A stretch of DNA of 27,717 nt from Fidelibacterota bacterium (GCA_012964275.1 DTUG01000142.1:13527-41243), one strand, 5' to 3'; positions 8,683-17,257 are shown, counted from the first letter of the stretch. Notes: a model not told the origin generated them from the letters alone. Made by a program: numbers and translations.

Positions 8683-10292
8683 GGCTGTTTTCCTCGAAAA
8701 TGATTTACGATTGGGATTCGCCTTCCGACACCAAATGCTTTTGAACTCAACCTGAGACCTGGTGCAGCCTGGCGTCGCTTATATTCGTTGTTACGTACGC
8801 GTTGATACAAATCATTAACCAGGTTCGCGTCACTCCCATTGGCGATGAGTTCTGCTGGTGAGCTTCGATCTTCAACGATGGCATCAACTATGGGACTAAC
8901 CATTTCGTAATCAAAAGGATCTACCTGATCAGGTGCTAATTCAGCAGAAGGCGGTTTTGATATTGTATTTTCAGGGATTCTGTCAGAATGTATATTATTA
9001 ATCCACTGAACTAATGCATACACATCTGTCTTACTCAAGTCCGAGATTACAGCTAAACCTCCACTCATATCCCCATATAAGGTACAGTATCCCAAAGCCA
9101 GCTCAGTTTTGTTACCTGTTGACAGGACCAGCCAACCAAATTTATTGGATAATCCCATAAGCAAAGTTCCACGAATTCTAGCTTGAAAATTTTCTTCAGT
9201 AACGTTTCTATTCATTCCCAGGAAATGCGCATAAAGCGACTTTTCGAGTCCTTCAACAGCATCTTGGATAGGAATAATACGATAATCTATTCCCAGGTTA
9301 TCAGCCAATACTTGAGCATCTGTAAGGCTGTGATCACTGGAAAATTTGGATGGCAACGAAATACCATGTACATGCTCGGCACCAAGGGCATCTGTTGCGA
9401 TACAGGCTACTAGGGCACTATCAATTCCCCCGGAAAGGCCAATGACTGCATCTTGATGTCCAGTCTTGCGAAAATAATCGGACACTCCCAGGCAAAGGGC
9501 TTGATACATATTCTCTTCACGGGACCTGATATTGATGGAGTATTTAACCGGCTCAGCCAGATTTACCATGACTATATCCTCTTTAAAAGCGTTTCCATGG
9601 CCTATACATTCACCAGCAGCAGAAAAAGCTAAAGATTCACCGTCAAATATCAACTCATCTTGTGCTCCCACAAGATTACAGTAAAGAAAAGGAAGTTTTA
9701 ATCTATTCACCTTTTCCAGAATGAGTTCTGACCGGTGGATTAAACGTCCTTCGCTGTACGGAGAAGCAGAAATATTAATGATCAGATCTGCACCAGCCTC
9801 CTTCTGAAGACGGCTGACCTTGCAATCGTAATCATGATCCCATAGATCTTCACATATTTGAATGCCAATGTTAACAATATCTCCATTATAATTAATTTGC
9901 CATACACCTATTGATTTACCTGCGGTAAAGTACCTGTCTTCATCAAATACGTCATAGGTTGGCAACAATATTTTATCATAAGTTTCCTGGTGATGACCTT
10001 CACTACAGAGCGCGGCACTATTGTATAACTTACCATCACTAATACGGACATAACCTAAAATGAGCGGTATTTTGGATTCAGATGCAATTAATTCAAGCAA
10101 TTTTATATTTGCTTCAACAAATCCATTTTCCCAAAGAAGGTCCTGTGTTGGATAACCCGTAGTGATCATTTCTGGGAACACCACCAGTTCCGCACCTTGA
10201 TCAACTGACATTTTGTAATTATGGATTATTAGCTCATGGATGGAGTCAAAGGCACCAACAGTAGGATTGACCTGACAGAGGGTAATCTTCAT
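8679..10292 (-). CDS. nadE: Glutamine-dependent NAD+ synthetase
   Basis: This enzyme makes NAD+ from nicotinic acid adenine dinucleotide (NaAD), ATP and glutamine, the last step of NAD synthesis. The 537-residue protein has two domains. The N-terminal nitrilase-type glutaminase has the catalytic triad Glu41 (VVFPEM), Lys107 (YDKILLPTYDVFDE) and Cys147 (GIQICEDLWD). The C-terminal synthetase carries the pyrophosphatase P-loop SGGIDS (287-292). It can therefore use glutamine directly and does not need free ammonia. The start shares one base with the acylphosphatase stop (TAATG), and its own stop overlaps the next gene by four bases. Confidence 0.97.
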   Translation of the reverse strand: MKITLCQVNPTVGAFDSIHELIIHNYKMSVDQGAELVVFPEMITTGYPTQDLLWENGFVEANIKLLELIASESKIPLILGYVRISDGKLYNSAALCSEGHHQETYDKILLPTYDVFDEDRYFTAGKSIGVWQINYNGDIVNIGIQICEDLWDHDYDCKVSRLQKEAGADLIINISASPYSEGRLIHRSELILEKVNRLKLPFLYCNLVGAQDELIFDGESLAFSAAGECIGHGNAFKEDIVMVNLAEPVKYSINIRSREENMYQALCLGVSDYFRKTGHQDAVIGLSGGIDSALVACIATDALGAEHVHGISLPSKFSSDHSLTDAQVLADNLGIDYRIIPIQDAVEGLEKSLYAHFLGMNRNVTEENFQARIRGTLLMGLSNKFGWLVLSTGNKTELALGYCTLYGDMSGGLAVISDLSKTDVYALVQWINNIHSDRIPENTISKPPSAELAPDQVDPFDYEMVSPIVDAIVEDRSSPAELIANGSDANLVNDLYQRVRNNEYKRRQAAPGLRLSSKAFGVGRRIPIVNHFRGKQP

Positions 10293-10564
10293 TAAAAATT
10301 TATCTCAAAGGTTAAAAAATTTCCATGGGCCTTTTGCCATTCAACATCTACTCTTTCCACAGTGGACCTAGGCGACCCACCATGCAGCCATGCTTCAAGC
10401 TGCTTCAAGTCGCTTTCTTCACCTTCTGCTTCCAGCATAACAGTTCCATCTGGCATATTCTTAACCCATCCAAAGATATTTAAATTTTGAGCCTCCGTGC
10501 ATGTGGAATCCCGGAACCAAACTCCCTGAACTTTACCAAATACAGTAGCTTTCATAGCTTTCAT
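10292..10564 (-). CDS. acyP: Acylphosphatase
   Basis: This small cytosolic enzyme hydrolyses carboxyl-phosphate anhydrides such as acetyl phosphate or carbamoyl phosphate. The 90-residue length is typical. The signature GKVQGVWFRDST (10-21) holds the catalytic Arg18, and GWVKNMPDGTV (32-42) holds the catalytic Asn36. A second in-frame ATG three codons in could also serve as the start; both leave the fold whole. No Shine-Dalgarno sequence is visible, and an out-of-frame ATG lies just upstream. It is 17 bases downstream of the TIGR00725 gene and overlaps nadE by one base. The grouping looks like a housekeeping operon rather than a pathway. Confidence 0.95.
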   Translation of the reverse strand: MKAMKATVFGKVQGVWFRDSTCTEAQNLNIFGWVKNMPDGTVMLEAEGEESDLKQLEAWLHGGSPRSTVERVDVEWQKAHGNFLTFEINF

Positions 10565-10581
10565 TCATTTAATGTATTGGT

Positions 10582-11034
10582 TTATATATTACTTTCAATA
10601 TATGTAATAACATCATTTATAGAATTAGCTTTATATATTTTATCTATATCCCAGCTGTGGAGACCAACCACAGGTTTTTCTAACTGGAGTGCATAGGCAA
10701 TTTCGGATAAAGTTCCGTACTGTCCGCTCACTGCAACCGCTACATCACAGTTATAGGCAAGCAATGCATTACGGGCAATGCCCATATTGGTCGCCATTGG
10801 GATATGGATATAGGAATTCATTTCATCCAGGGTCATACCCTTTAAAATACCCACACAAATACCACCTGATTCATCTACGCCTTTGGAAACTGCTTCCATG
10901 ACGCCACTTCCACCTCCACAGTAGACTAGATACCCACCTTTACCAAGAATCCGTCCCAGCTCCCGAGTATCCTCATAAATTTCATCTGTGATCTGTCGAC
11001 CACCAAAAACGGAAATTCGTGCTTTGAAATTCAT
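10582..11034 (-). CDS. TIGR00725 family protein, LOG/'lysine decarboxylase'-like Rossmann protein
   Basis: This is a 150-residue nucleotide-binding-like protein. GGGSGVMEAVSKGV (40-53) and SGQYGTLSEIAYAL (103-116) match the short TIGR00725 branch of the superfamily that includes the cytokinin-activating LOG enzymes. In LOG proteins the second motif is PGGxGTxxE; here PGG is replaced by SGQ, while Gly-Thr and Glu111 are kept. Old annotations as lysine decarboxylase are not supported. Nucleoside-monophosphate phosphoribohydrolase activity is possible but unproven for this branch. It overlaps asnS by one base and lies upstream of acyP in the same operon. The function in the cell is unknown. Confidence 0.85.
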   Translation of the reverse strand: MNFKARISVFGGRQITDEIYEDTRELGRILGKGGYLVYCGGGSGVMEAVSKGVDESGGICVGILKGMTLDEMNSYIHIPMATNMGIARNALLAYNCDVAVAVSGQYGTLSEIAYALQLEKPVVGLHSWDIDKIYKANSINDVITYIESNI

Positions 11035-12329
11035 TAAGGCTCAAGCCTTGTCATGGTTCTGGGGAAGGGGATGGTTTCCCGAATGTGCTTGGTTCCGCAG
11101 ATCCAGCCTACTGTTCGCTCCAAACCCAGCCCAAACCCTGAATGAGGAACTGATCCATATTTACGCAGATCCAGGTACCACTGGAAAGGTTTTAAGGGCA
11201 GATCGTGATAACGTATTCGTTTTACTAGCTCTTCCAGGTCATCTTCACGCTGACCACCACCTACAATTTCTCCATACCCCTCCGGAGCCAACATATCAAC
11301 ACCTAGAGCAAGCTCTGGCTCATCTTCATCCCGTTTCATATAAAATGCTTTTATGTCTGCTGGCCAACGATGAATCATAACCGGCTTTTCAAATCGATCG
11401 GATAATACAGTTTCATCTGTTCCACCTAGGTCTTTTCCATATTCAAATCCATCCCTGTGTTCTTTCAGAATCTTAGCAGCTTCATCATAAGTAATGCGTG
11501 GAAAAGGCGGTACGACAGCTTCCAGTTTCGTGATATCTCTTTCAAGGACTTTTAGCTCATTTTGGCAGTTATTCAATACCGCATCTATAATATATACAAC
11601 TAGTTTTTCTGCCCAATCCATATTTCCATCCAGATCACAGTAAGCCATTTCTGGTTCGACCATCCAAAATTCGGTCAAATGACGACGTGTTTTTGATTTT
11701 TCTGCCCGGAAAGTGGGGCCAAAACAGTAGCTCTTGCCAAAAGCCATGGCGCCTGCTTCCTGATATAATTGTCCGCTTTGGGTTAAATAGGCCTGACGTT
11801 CAAAATAATCTAGTTCAAATAGCGTAGTTGTGTTTTCTACAGCATTTCCAGTAAAGATAGGTGAATCGATCAAGGTGAATCCATTATTATCAAAAAAATC
11901 CCTTATAGCCTTGATTGTCTGGTGGCGGACACGCATAATGGCGTGCTGTCGCTTTGAGCGCAACCACAGGTGGCGATTAGACATTAAAAAGTCGGTACCA
12001 TGATCTTTATGCGAAATAGGATATTCATCTGCAACATGACTTACAACATTGATAGTGCACACCCCAAGTTCAAAACCTCCTAGGGCTCTCGGTTCTTCAC
12101 GGACAGTTCCGGTAACCGTAACGGAATCCTCCTGGTTCAAATCTTGTTCCAAGGTAAAAGAATCGTCATCGGTCTCATCTTTCACCACGACACATTGGAG
12201 AATACCAGTACCATCACGTAAAATAAGGAACCAGATCTTGCCAACGCTGCGGGTGTTATAAACCCATCCTTTCAATTCCACATCCTGGCCTACGTGTTGA
12301 GCTAACTCACTGACAGTAACAACATTCAT
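11034..12329 (-). CDS. asnS: Asparaginyl-tRNA synthetase
   Basis: The enzyme charges tRNA-Asn with asparagine. The 431-residue class II synthetase has an N-terminal OB-fold anticodon-binding domain (about 14-100; VELKGWVYNTRSVGKIWF), then the catalytic domain with motif 2 PTFRAEKSKTRRHLTEFWMV (205-224) and motif 3 GFGLGLERTVGWICG (398-412). The PTFRAE...RHLTEFWMVEPE stretch is characteristic of AsnRS rather than AspRS. I chose the ATG at 12329 over an in-frame TTG at 12335 because it gives the normal N-terminus MNVVTVSEL. It starts 19 bases after the lptE stop and ends with a one-base overlap with the TIGR00725 gene. A direct AsnRS implies the cell need not rely only on the transamidation route for Asn-tRNA. 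Confidence 0.97.
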   Translation of the reverse strand: MNVVTVSELAQHVGQDVELKGWVYNTRSVGKIWFLILRDGTGILQCVVVKDETDDDSFTLEQDLNQEDSVTVTGTVREEPRALGGFELGVCTINVVSHVADEYPISHKDHGTDFLMSNRHLWLRSKRQHAIMRVRHQTIKAIRDFFDNNGFTLIDSPIFTGNAVENTTTLFELDYFERQAYLTQSGQLYQEAGAMAFGKSYCFGPTFRAEKSKTRRHLTEFWMVEPEMAYCDLDGNMDWAEKLVVYIIDAVLNNCQNELKVLERDITKLEAVVPPFPRITYDEAAKILKEHRDGFEYGKDLGGTDETVLSDRFEKPVMIHRWPADIKAFYMKRDEDEPELALGVDMLAPEGYGEIVGGGQREDDLEELVKRIRYHDLPLKPFQWYLDLRKYGSVPHSGFGLGLERTVGWICGTKHIRETIPFPRTMTRLEP

Positions 12330-12348
12330 GTGCAAAGTAATTCTTCTA

Positions 12349-12909
12349 TTACCATGTGGTCATAATATCGTTTAAAATATCTTCGGCAATTTTACGTACG
12401 GCAACCTGCGCAGCAAAAGTGCGCGGCTCTCCAAATTCATCGTCATCTTCTGCATCTATTTTACCATCCCCATCATTGTCAATTCCGTCAGAACCGATAT
12501 CCCCGCTCAAACCATAAGCACCCCATCCAGAATAATTACCTTTCAACAATGATTTTTCCTGTTGTATATCATACCATTCTATAGCAACGTCAATCTTATA
12601 GCGGTATTCTGATACCGATTCAGTCTTGCTGTAGGTATAGGGACCTTCCGAGACTTTTTTTACGGTCCCCCGTAAAATAGAATCTGCATGATCACCATCC
12701 GTTAATTGCAAGATCCCTTCTTCATTGAAACGCTGCAGGATTCCATCAGTAATGTCCTCTGCCAAACCAAATTCTGCTGTCTCATTGGATATTAACGGAA
12801 TAGTCAGAGTCTTGATATGAGGCGGAATGGATCCGGCAAGAGAATAGAAGCCGCAAGAGGAAAGAAAAATCCCTAAAGTTGAAATACAAAAAAGGTCCTT
12901 CAACTGCAT
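12349..12909 (-). CDS. lptE: LptE-like LPS-assembly lipoprotein with an EF-hand-type calcium loop
   Basis: LptE is the outer-membrane lipoprotein that plugs the LptD barrel during lipopolysaccharide export. The 186-residue protein starts with a lipoprotein signal (FLSSC, Cys19), then GFYSLAGSIPPHIKTL, typical of LptE, and alternating strands and helices. ATG 12909 lies one base after the regulator stop; the longer frame from 12981 adds 24 unlikely residues and would hide the signal peptide. The odd part is residues 141-155, DGIDNDGDGKIDAED. Asp144, 146, 148, 152 and 155 with Gly149 and Ile151 fit a 12-residue EF-hand loop almost perfectly, embedded before the conserved C-terminal helix. Such a loop is not a feature I know in proteobacterial LptE. 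The gene sits between the sigma-54 activator and asnS. Confidence 0.85.
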   Translation of the reverse strand: MQLKDLFCISTLGIFLSSCGFYSLAGSIPPHIKTLTIPLISNETAEFGLAEDITDGILQRFNEEGILQLTDGDHADSILRGTVKKVSEGPYTYSKTESVSEYRYKIDVAIEWYDIQQEKSLLKGNYSGWGAYGLSGDIGSDGIDNDGDGKIDAEDDDEFGEPRTFAAQVAVRKIAEDILNDIMTTW

Positions 12910-12910
12910 C

Positions 12911-14140
12911 TTAAACCCGCCTTCGCTTAATCTTTGGCTCCAACTCATACTCCTCGATTTTGCGATATAAGGTACGTTCACTCATGCCCAGGGACCGGGC
13001 TGTCTTCCGACGGTTGTTATTAAAGAAACGCAAGGTACGTGTAATTGCATCCCGCTCCAGGTCCTTGAGTTGCATATCTCCGATAGCGTCATCGCGGATC
13101 AAAGAATGACCTTCTTCAGTTATTTCCATAGATTTTTCTGTAATAGCCGTGCCCAGTTCTGCATCATGCACCAGAGGCATATTACTGATTATTCCAGTAT
13201 TGTCAACGGCTTTCCCTACAATCAAATTCCTGATCAGTTCGGTGTCCTGGCGTAAAAGAAACAATTGCCTCAAGATGATGTCGATCTCAGCTCTATCAGA
13301 CGTCTGATCTACAGCCACTGGCAAATGAATATTTTTCTCAGTTAAGGGTGCAAAGGCGTCGCTGAGTTCCCGCTGGACCATTTCAGCAGTGATGCGCTCT
13401 CCTTTTTCCAGTACCAGGATTCGCTCCACGAAATTTTTTAATTCCCGAACATTTCCAGGCCAGTCATATTGTTTTAACAATCGCACTGCATCCGGCATAA
13501 AACCGCGGTACAGGATATCATTGGAACGTGTGAATTCCAAGGCGAACCGCTCTACCATGGGACTAATATCCTCCACCCGGTTCCGAAGTGCCGGAACATT
13601 CAACATAACAGTTTTAAGTCGATAATAAAGATCCGGGCGAAAATGACCTTTTTTAACCAGTTCATCCAAGTCATTATTGGTAGCGGCTATGATGCGAACA
13701 TCCGCATACCGCGTTTTTGCCTCACCGACGCGCATAAACTCTCCTGTTTCCAGCACCCTAAGCAGCTTCACCTGCGTTTCTAACGGTGTTTCTCCAATCT
13801 CATCTAGGAAAATGGTACCTTTATGAGCTTCTTCAAAGTAGCCTTTGCGGTCATCGGCTGCCCCTGTGAAGGATCCTTTTTTATGTCCAAAAAGCTCGCT
13901 TTCTATGATTCCTTCTGGAATCGCACCACAATTAACAATGACCATTTGCTGATGGGCACGGCGTCCGGCTTTGTGAATTGCCTTGGCCATTACTTCCTTG
14001 CCCGTTCCAGAATCACCGGTGATAAGAACAGATATATCTACTGGTGCCACTTGGGCGATCATTTTTAGTACTTGTTGGATCTTTTCAGACGTACCAATAA
14101 TTCCTGATTGCTTCTGCAGACGGTCAATGTCCACCATCAT
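12911..14140 (-). CDS. Sigma-54-dependent transcriptional activator lacking an N-terminal sensor domain
   Basis: This 409-residue bacterial enhancer-binding protein uses ATP hydrolysis to open promoters held by RpoN. The AAA+ domain begins almost at once: Walker A GDSGTGKE (42-49), GSFTGA sigma-54 loop (89-94; canonical GAFTGA), Walker B GTIFLDEIGE (108-117) and WPGNVRE (227-233). A Fis-type helix-turn-helix fills the C-terminus (about 363-400, NNRRKTARSLGMSERTLYRK). No receiver, GAF or PAS domain precedes the AAA+ domain. Instead a roughly 100-residue segment of unclear fold (about 261-360) separates AAA+ and HTH. Its start codon overlaps the galE stop (ATGATG), and lptE follows one base after its stop. 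The target promoters cannot be told from this window. Confidence 0.93.
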   Translation of the reverse strand: MMVDIDRLQKQSGIIGTSEKIQQVLKMIAQVAPVDISVLITGDSGTGKEVMAKAIHKAGRRAHQQMVIVNCGAIPEGIIESELFGHKKGSFTGAADDRKGYFEEAHKGTIFLDEIGETPLETQVKLLRVLETGEFMRVGEAKTRYADVRIIAATNNDLDELVKKGHFRPDLYYRLKTVMLNVPALRNRVEDISPMVERFALEFTRSNDILYRGFMPDAVRLLKQYDWPGNVRELKNFVERILVLEKGERITAEMVQRELSDAFAPLTEKNIHLPVAVDQTSDRAEIDIILRQLFLLRQDTELIRNLIVGKAVDNTGIISNMPLVHDAELGTAITEKSMEITEEGHSLIRDDAIGDMQLKDLERDAITRTLRFFNNNRRKTARSLGMSERTLYRKIEEYELEPKIKRRRV

Positions 14141-15126
14141 GACTGAGCCTCCTCTAATTTATTATTCTTATACACCTGCCAAGTGGAACGAATAAGAGTA
14201 TCTAGATTGGAATTGATTGGGGTCCAGTTTATCAAATCATGCGCCTTTTGGGAGCCAGCGAGAACTGTACCAGGATCTCCATCTCTTCTACCAACCACAT
14301 TAAATTTCACTGAATTACCGGATACATCCTCTGTTTTTTGAATCACATCCAGAACAGAACATTTTTTGCCAGTACCCAAATTCACAACCAGGTCTATATC
14401 TTTTTCAATTAAATAGTCCATGGCTTTCACATGAGCCGTTGCAAGGTCATTCACATGAATATAGTCCCTGACACCAGTTCCATCTTTCGTATTATAATCG
14501 TTACCAAAGACATTCATTTCATCGCGCATGCCGGAGGCTACTTCCATAACAACAGGGATCAAATTTTGGGGTTTTTGTTCCTTGCCTCGTATCCTACCCT
14601 GAACATCATAGCCTGCCGCATTAAAATAACGCAAAGCAGCATACCTTATTCCTTTAAGTTTACTGAACCATTCTAAATTTTTTTCTATCATCAGTTTTGT
14701 TTCGCCATAGTAATTGGCCGGGATTACAGGATGCGCTTCGTCTATCGGAACATACTCAGGTGTTCCGTAGACCGCTGCTGACGATGAAAAGATAAAATAT
14801 TTGATACCCTTTCTTTCACACGCATTTATGAGATTGACAGTGCCATTAAGGTTATTTTTCGCATACTTGCCTGGATAGGCCATGGATTCTCCAGCGGCCT
14901 TCCATGCTGCAAGATGCACAACAACGTCAAATCCATTTTGACAAACCGCATCCAGGTCAGATTCTTTCAAAGTTGAACCTTTTACAAAAGTAGCTCTGGG
15001 ATCAATATTCTCCACCAATCCAAGAGACATGTCATCAAAAATAGTCACATCGTGCCCTTGATCAATAAGTTCAAATACTACGTGTGAACCAATATATCCG
15101 GCGCCTCCTGTCACTAATACTTTCAT
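14137..15126 (-). CDS. galE: UDP-glucose 4-epimerase (short-chain dehydrogenase fold)
   Basis: The enzyme interconverts UDP-glucose and UDP-galactose, and in some relatives the N-acetyl forms, supplying sugars for surface glycans. The 329-residue length is normal. The NAD-binding GGAGYIGSH (7-15), the SSSAAVYG stretch (114-121) and the catalytic YxxxK (Tyr140, Lys144 in ANYYGETK) are all present. Further conserved GalE stretches are LRYFNAAG and GTGVRDYIHVNDLA. Four-base overlaps join it to uvrB upstream and the sigma-54 activator downstream, so it is made from the uvrB-lptE message. Substrate range (Glc only versus GlcNAc) cannot be fixed from sequence alone. Given lptE nearby, a role in LPS sugar supply is a reasonable inference. 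Confidence 0.95.
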   Translation of the reverse strand: MKVLVTGGAGYIGSHVVFELIDQGHDVTIFDDMSLGLVENIDPRATFVKGSTLKESDLDAVCQNGFDVVVHLAAWKAAGESMAYPGKYAKNNLNGTVNLINACERKGIKYFIFSSSAAVYGTPEYVPIDEAHPVIPANYYGETKLMIEKNLEWFSKLKGIRYAALRYFNAAGYDVQGRIRGKEQKPQNLIPVVMEVASGMRDEMNVFGNDYNTKDGTGVRDYIHVNDLATAHVKAMDYLIEKDIDLVVNLGTGKKCSVLDVIQKTEDVSGNSVKFNVVGRRDGDPGTVLAGSQKAHDLINWTPINSNLDTLIRSTWQVYKNNKLEEAQS

Positions 15127-17126
15127 GCTATTGTCATTCCGGTTTCTTTTTCAAATTCCTCAAGCTCATCCCGTATCTTCGCTGCCTTTTCAAATTCCAG
15201 TTTTTCTGCTGCTTCCATCATAGTTTTTCGCAATTCTATCCGAATCATTTCTTTTTCATCATCAGGTAACTGCTCCCCGATATGACTAGGAACAACAAAT
15301 TCATCATCCTCATGCATGGAATCCGCAACAGCTGTAGATGTCATAATCTCATCTATAGATTTGTATACCGTTTTCGGTGTGATGTTATTCTTTGCATTAT
15401 ATTTAGTCTGGAGTATCCGCCTACGCCTGGTTTCATCCATCAAGTGATGCATGGCTTCTGTGGTTTTATCACCATAAAGAATTACCAGACCATCAATATT
15501 TCTGGCAGCACGGCCCGCCACCTGCATCAGTGATACTTTAGATCGAAGAAATCCTTCTTTATCTGCATCCAGTACTGCAACAAGGCTTACTTCCGGTAGA
15601 TCCAACCCTTCCCGTAATAGATTGATCCCTACCAAAACATCAAAATTACCGATCCGCAGGTCTCTTAAAATTTTAACACGCTCTAATGTATGAATATCGG
15701 AATGCAGGTAGCGGACCCGAATATGGAGGCCATTCAGGTATTCGGTGAGGTCTTCCGACATTCGTTTGGTTAATGTCGTCACTAATATCCGTTCATTCCG
15801 CTTTGTTCTGTAACGTATCTCCCCTATCAGGTCATCGATCTGTCCCCGGGTTTCCCGGATATCCACTTCCGGATCTAATAATCCTGTGGGACGGACCAAT
15901 TGTTCAACCACCACTCCGTTACATAGTTCCAGCTCCCTGTGGGAAGGGGTGGCAGATGTGAATAGCATCTGGTTCTGACTGGCAAAGAATTCGTCATACT
16001 TCAGCGGTCGATTATCTAATGCACTGGGCAGTCTAAAACCATGTTCTACAAGGGTTTCCTTCCTTGCCCTGTCACCATTATACATTCCCTGTATCTGTGG
16101 CAGGGTAACGTGGCTTTCATCAAGGATGCTTATAAAATTATCAGGAAAAAAATCAATCAGTGTAAATGGCTTCTCTCCCGGCATTCGGCCCGCAAAAAAG
16201 CGGGAGTAATTCTCAATCCCAGAGCAAAAACCCAGTTCCAGCATCATCTCTATATCAAAATTGGTGCGCTGCTCAAGTCGCTGGGCCTCCAGTAGTTTGT
16301 TATTGCTGCGCAACTCATCAAGGCGAGCGGCCAATTCCTGCCGTATCTCTTCGATCACCCGCAGAGTTGTCTCCCTCTCGGTAATAAAGTGTTTCGCTGG
16401 AAAAATCACCACCGATTCCAGGGTTTCCTTGATCTCGCCAGTCAAATGATCAAATTTTGTAATGGCCTCCACATCAGATCCAAATAACTCAATACGGATA
16501 CAGGCATCTTCGTATGCAGGAAACACTTCGATCACGTCCCCGCGTATTCGTACATTGCCTCTTGCCAGTACCTGGTCATTACGGGCATAGTGGATGTTGA
16601 TCAATCTGGATAAAAAATCCCTGCGGTTCAAGTTATCGCTTAATTTTATAGCCACACTGCTCTTTTTGTATACATCAGGAGATCCAATACCGTAGATGCA
16701 TGACACAGAACTGACCACGATCACATCCTTGCGTGCCATGAGCGAACTTGTGGTTTTAAGTCTCAGTTTATCGATCTCTTCATTGACAGAAGCATCCTTT
16801 TCAATGAAGGTATCTGTCACCGGCAGGTAAGCTTCCGGCTGATAATAATCATAGTAGCTGATAAAAAATTCCACCGCGTTATTGGGAAAAAGCTGCTTGA
16901 ATTCACCGTAAAGCTGAGCAGCCAGGGTCTTATTATGGGACATGACCAGTGTTGGCCGCTGTAATTCCTCAATCACATTGGCCATAGTGTAGGTTTTTCC
17001 GGATCCGGTTACCCCCAAAAGGGTCTGGTACTTGTTACCCCGGTTCAGTCCACGAACTAATTCAGCAATGGCATCGGGTTGATCTCCTTTCGGTGTGAAA
17101 TCAGATACAATTTTAAACTCTGCCAT
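15123..17126 (-). CDS. uvrB: Excinuclease ABC subunit B
   Basis: UvrB is the damage-verifying helicase-like subunit of nucleotide excision repair; it is loaded by UvrA and then recruits UvrC. The 667-residue protein is complete. Walker A GVTGSGKT is at 38-45, the beta-hairpin YYDYYQPEAYLPVTDTFIEK follows near residue 95, later helicase motifs include GINLLREGLDLPEVSLVAVL and QVAGRAARN, and a C-terminal UVR domain (about 629-662) contacts UvrC. uvrC lies about 500 bases away on the same strand, with one small opposite gene between them. The ATG at 17126 has no Shine-Dalgarno sequence, and a promoter-like pair sits so close upstream that the transcript may be nearly leaderless. galE overlaps its stop by four bases. 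Confidence 0.98.
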   Translation of the reverse strand: MAEFKIVSDFTPKGDQPDAIAELVRGLNRGNKYQTLLGVTGSGKTYTMANVIEELQRPTLVMSHNKTLAAQLYGEFKQLFPNNAVEFFISYYDYYQPEAYLPVTDTFIEKDASVNEEIDKLRLKTTSSLMARKDVIVVSSVSCIYGIGSPDVYKKSSVAIKLSDNLNRRDFLSRLINIHYARNDQVLARGNVRIRGDVIEVFPAYEDACIRIELFGSDVEAITKFDHLTGEIKETLESVVIFPAKHFITERETTLRVIEEIRQELAARLDELRSNNKLLEAQRLEQRTNFDIEMMLELGFCSGIENYSRFFAGRMPGEKPFTLIDFFPDNFISILDESHVTLPQIQGMYNGDRARKETLVEHGFRLPSALDNRPLKYDEFFASQNQMLFTSATPSHRELELCNGVVVEQLVRPTGLLDPEVDIRETRGQIDDLIGEIRYRTKRNERILVTTLTKRMSEDLTEYLNGLHIRVRYLHSDIHTLERVKILRDLRIGNFDVLVGINLLREGLDLPEVSLVAVLDADKEGFLRSKVSLMQVAGRAARNIDGLVILYGDKTTEAMHHLMDETRRRRILQTKYNAKNNITPKTVYKSIDEIMTSTAVADSMHEDDEFVVPSHIGEQLPDDEKEMIRIELRKTMMEAAEKLEFEKAAKIRDELEEFEKETGMTIA

Positions 17127-17135
17127 ATTGACTAA

Positions 17136-17163
17136 ATTACATAGTTATATCGACGGTGGTCAA
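17136..17163 (-). promoter_or_regulatory. Candidate sigma-70-like promoter for uvrB
   Basis: On the minus strand TTGACC (17158-17163) and TGTAAT (17136-17141) are separated by 16 bases; each differs from the E. coli consensus by one base. The -10 element ends only nine bases before the uvrB ATG, so transcription would start about three bases upstream of it. That fits the absence of a Shine-Dalgarno sequence but also raises the chance that the match is accidental in AT-rich DNA. Confidence 0.3.
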
Positions 17164-17257
17164 TGGCAGACTTTGGTTTTATTCCATAATCTAGAGTACG
17201 AAGATTAATATGATTTTATTACTAAATTCTTCATGAATTTCATTGCTTTGTATAAAA

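Noticed and set aside
10582..11034. Lysine decarboxylase annotation for the LOG-like protein
   Set aside because: There is no pyridoxal-phosphate lysine motif, and the family name derives from an old misannotation.
10988..11380. A 130-codon plus-strand open frame opposite asnS
   Set aside because: It is antisense to the C-terminal catalytic part of asnS, has no recognisable domain and reads as low-complexity shadow sequence.
12910..12981. Upstream extension of lptE to 12981
   Set aside because: It would overlap the regulator's HTH codons and put 24 polar residues before the lipoprotein signal; ATG 12909 gives a normal lipobox position.
17164..17178. TGGCAGACTTTGGTT as a possible sigma-54 -24/-12 promoter upstream of the 97-residue gene
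   Set aside because: The TGGCA part fits, but the GC of the -12 element is missing at the required spacing.
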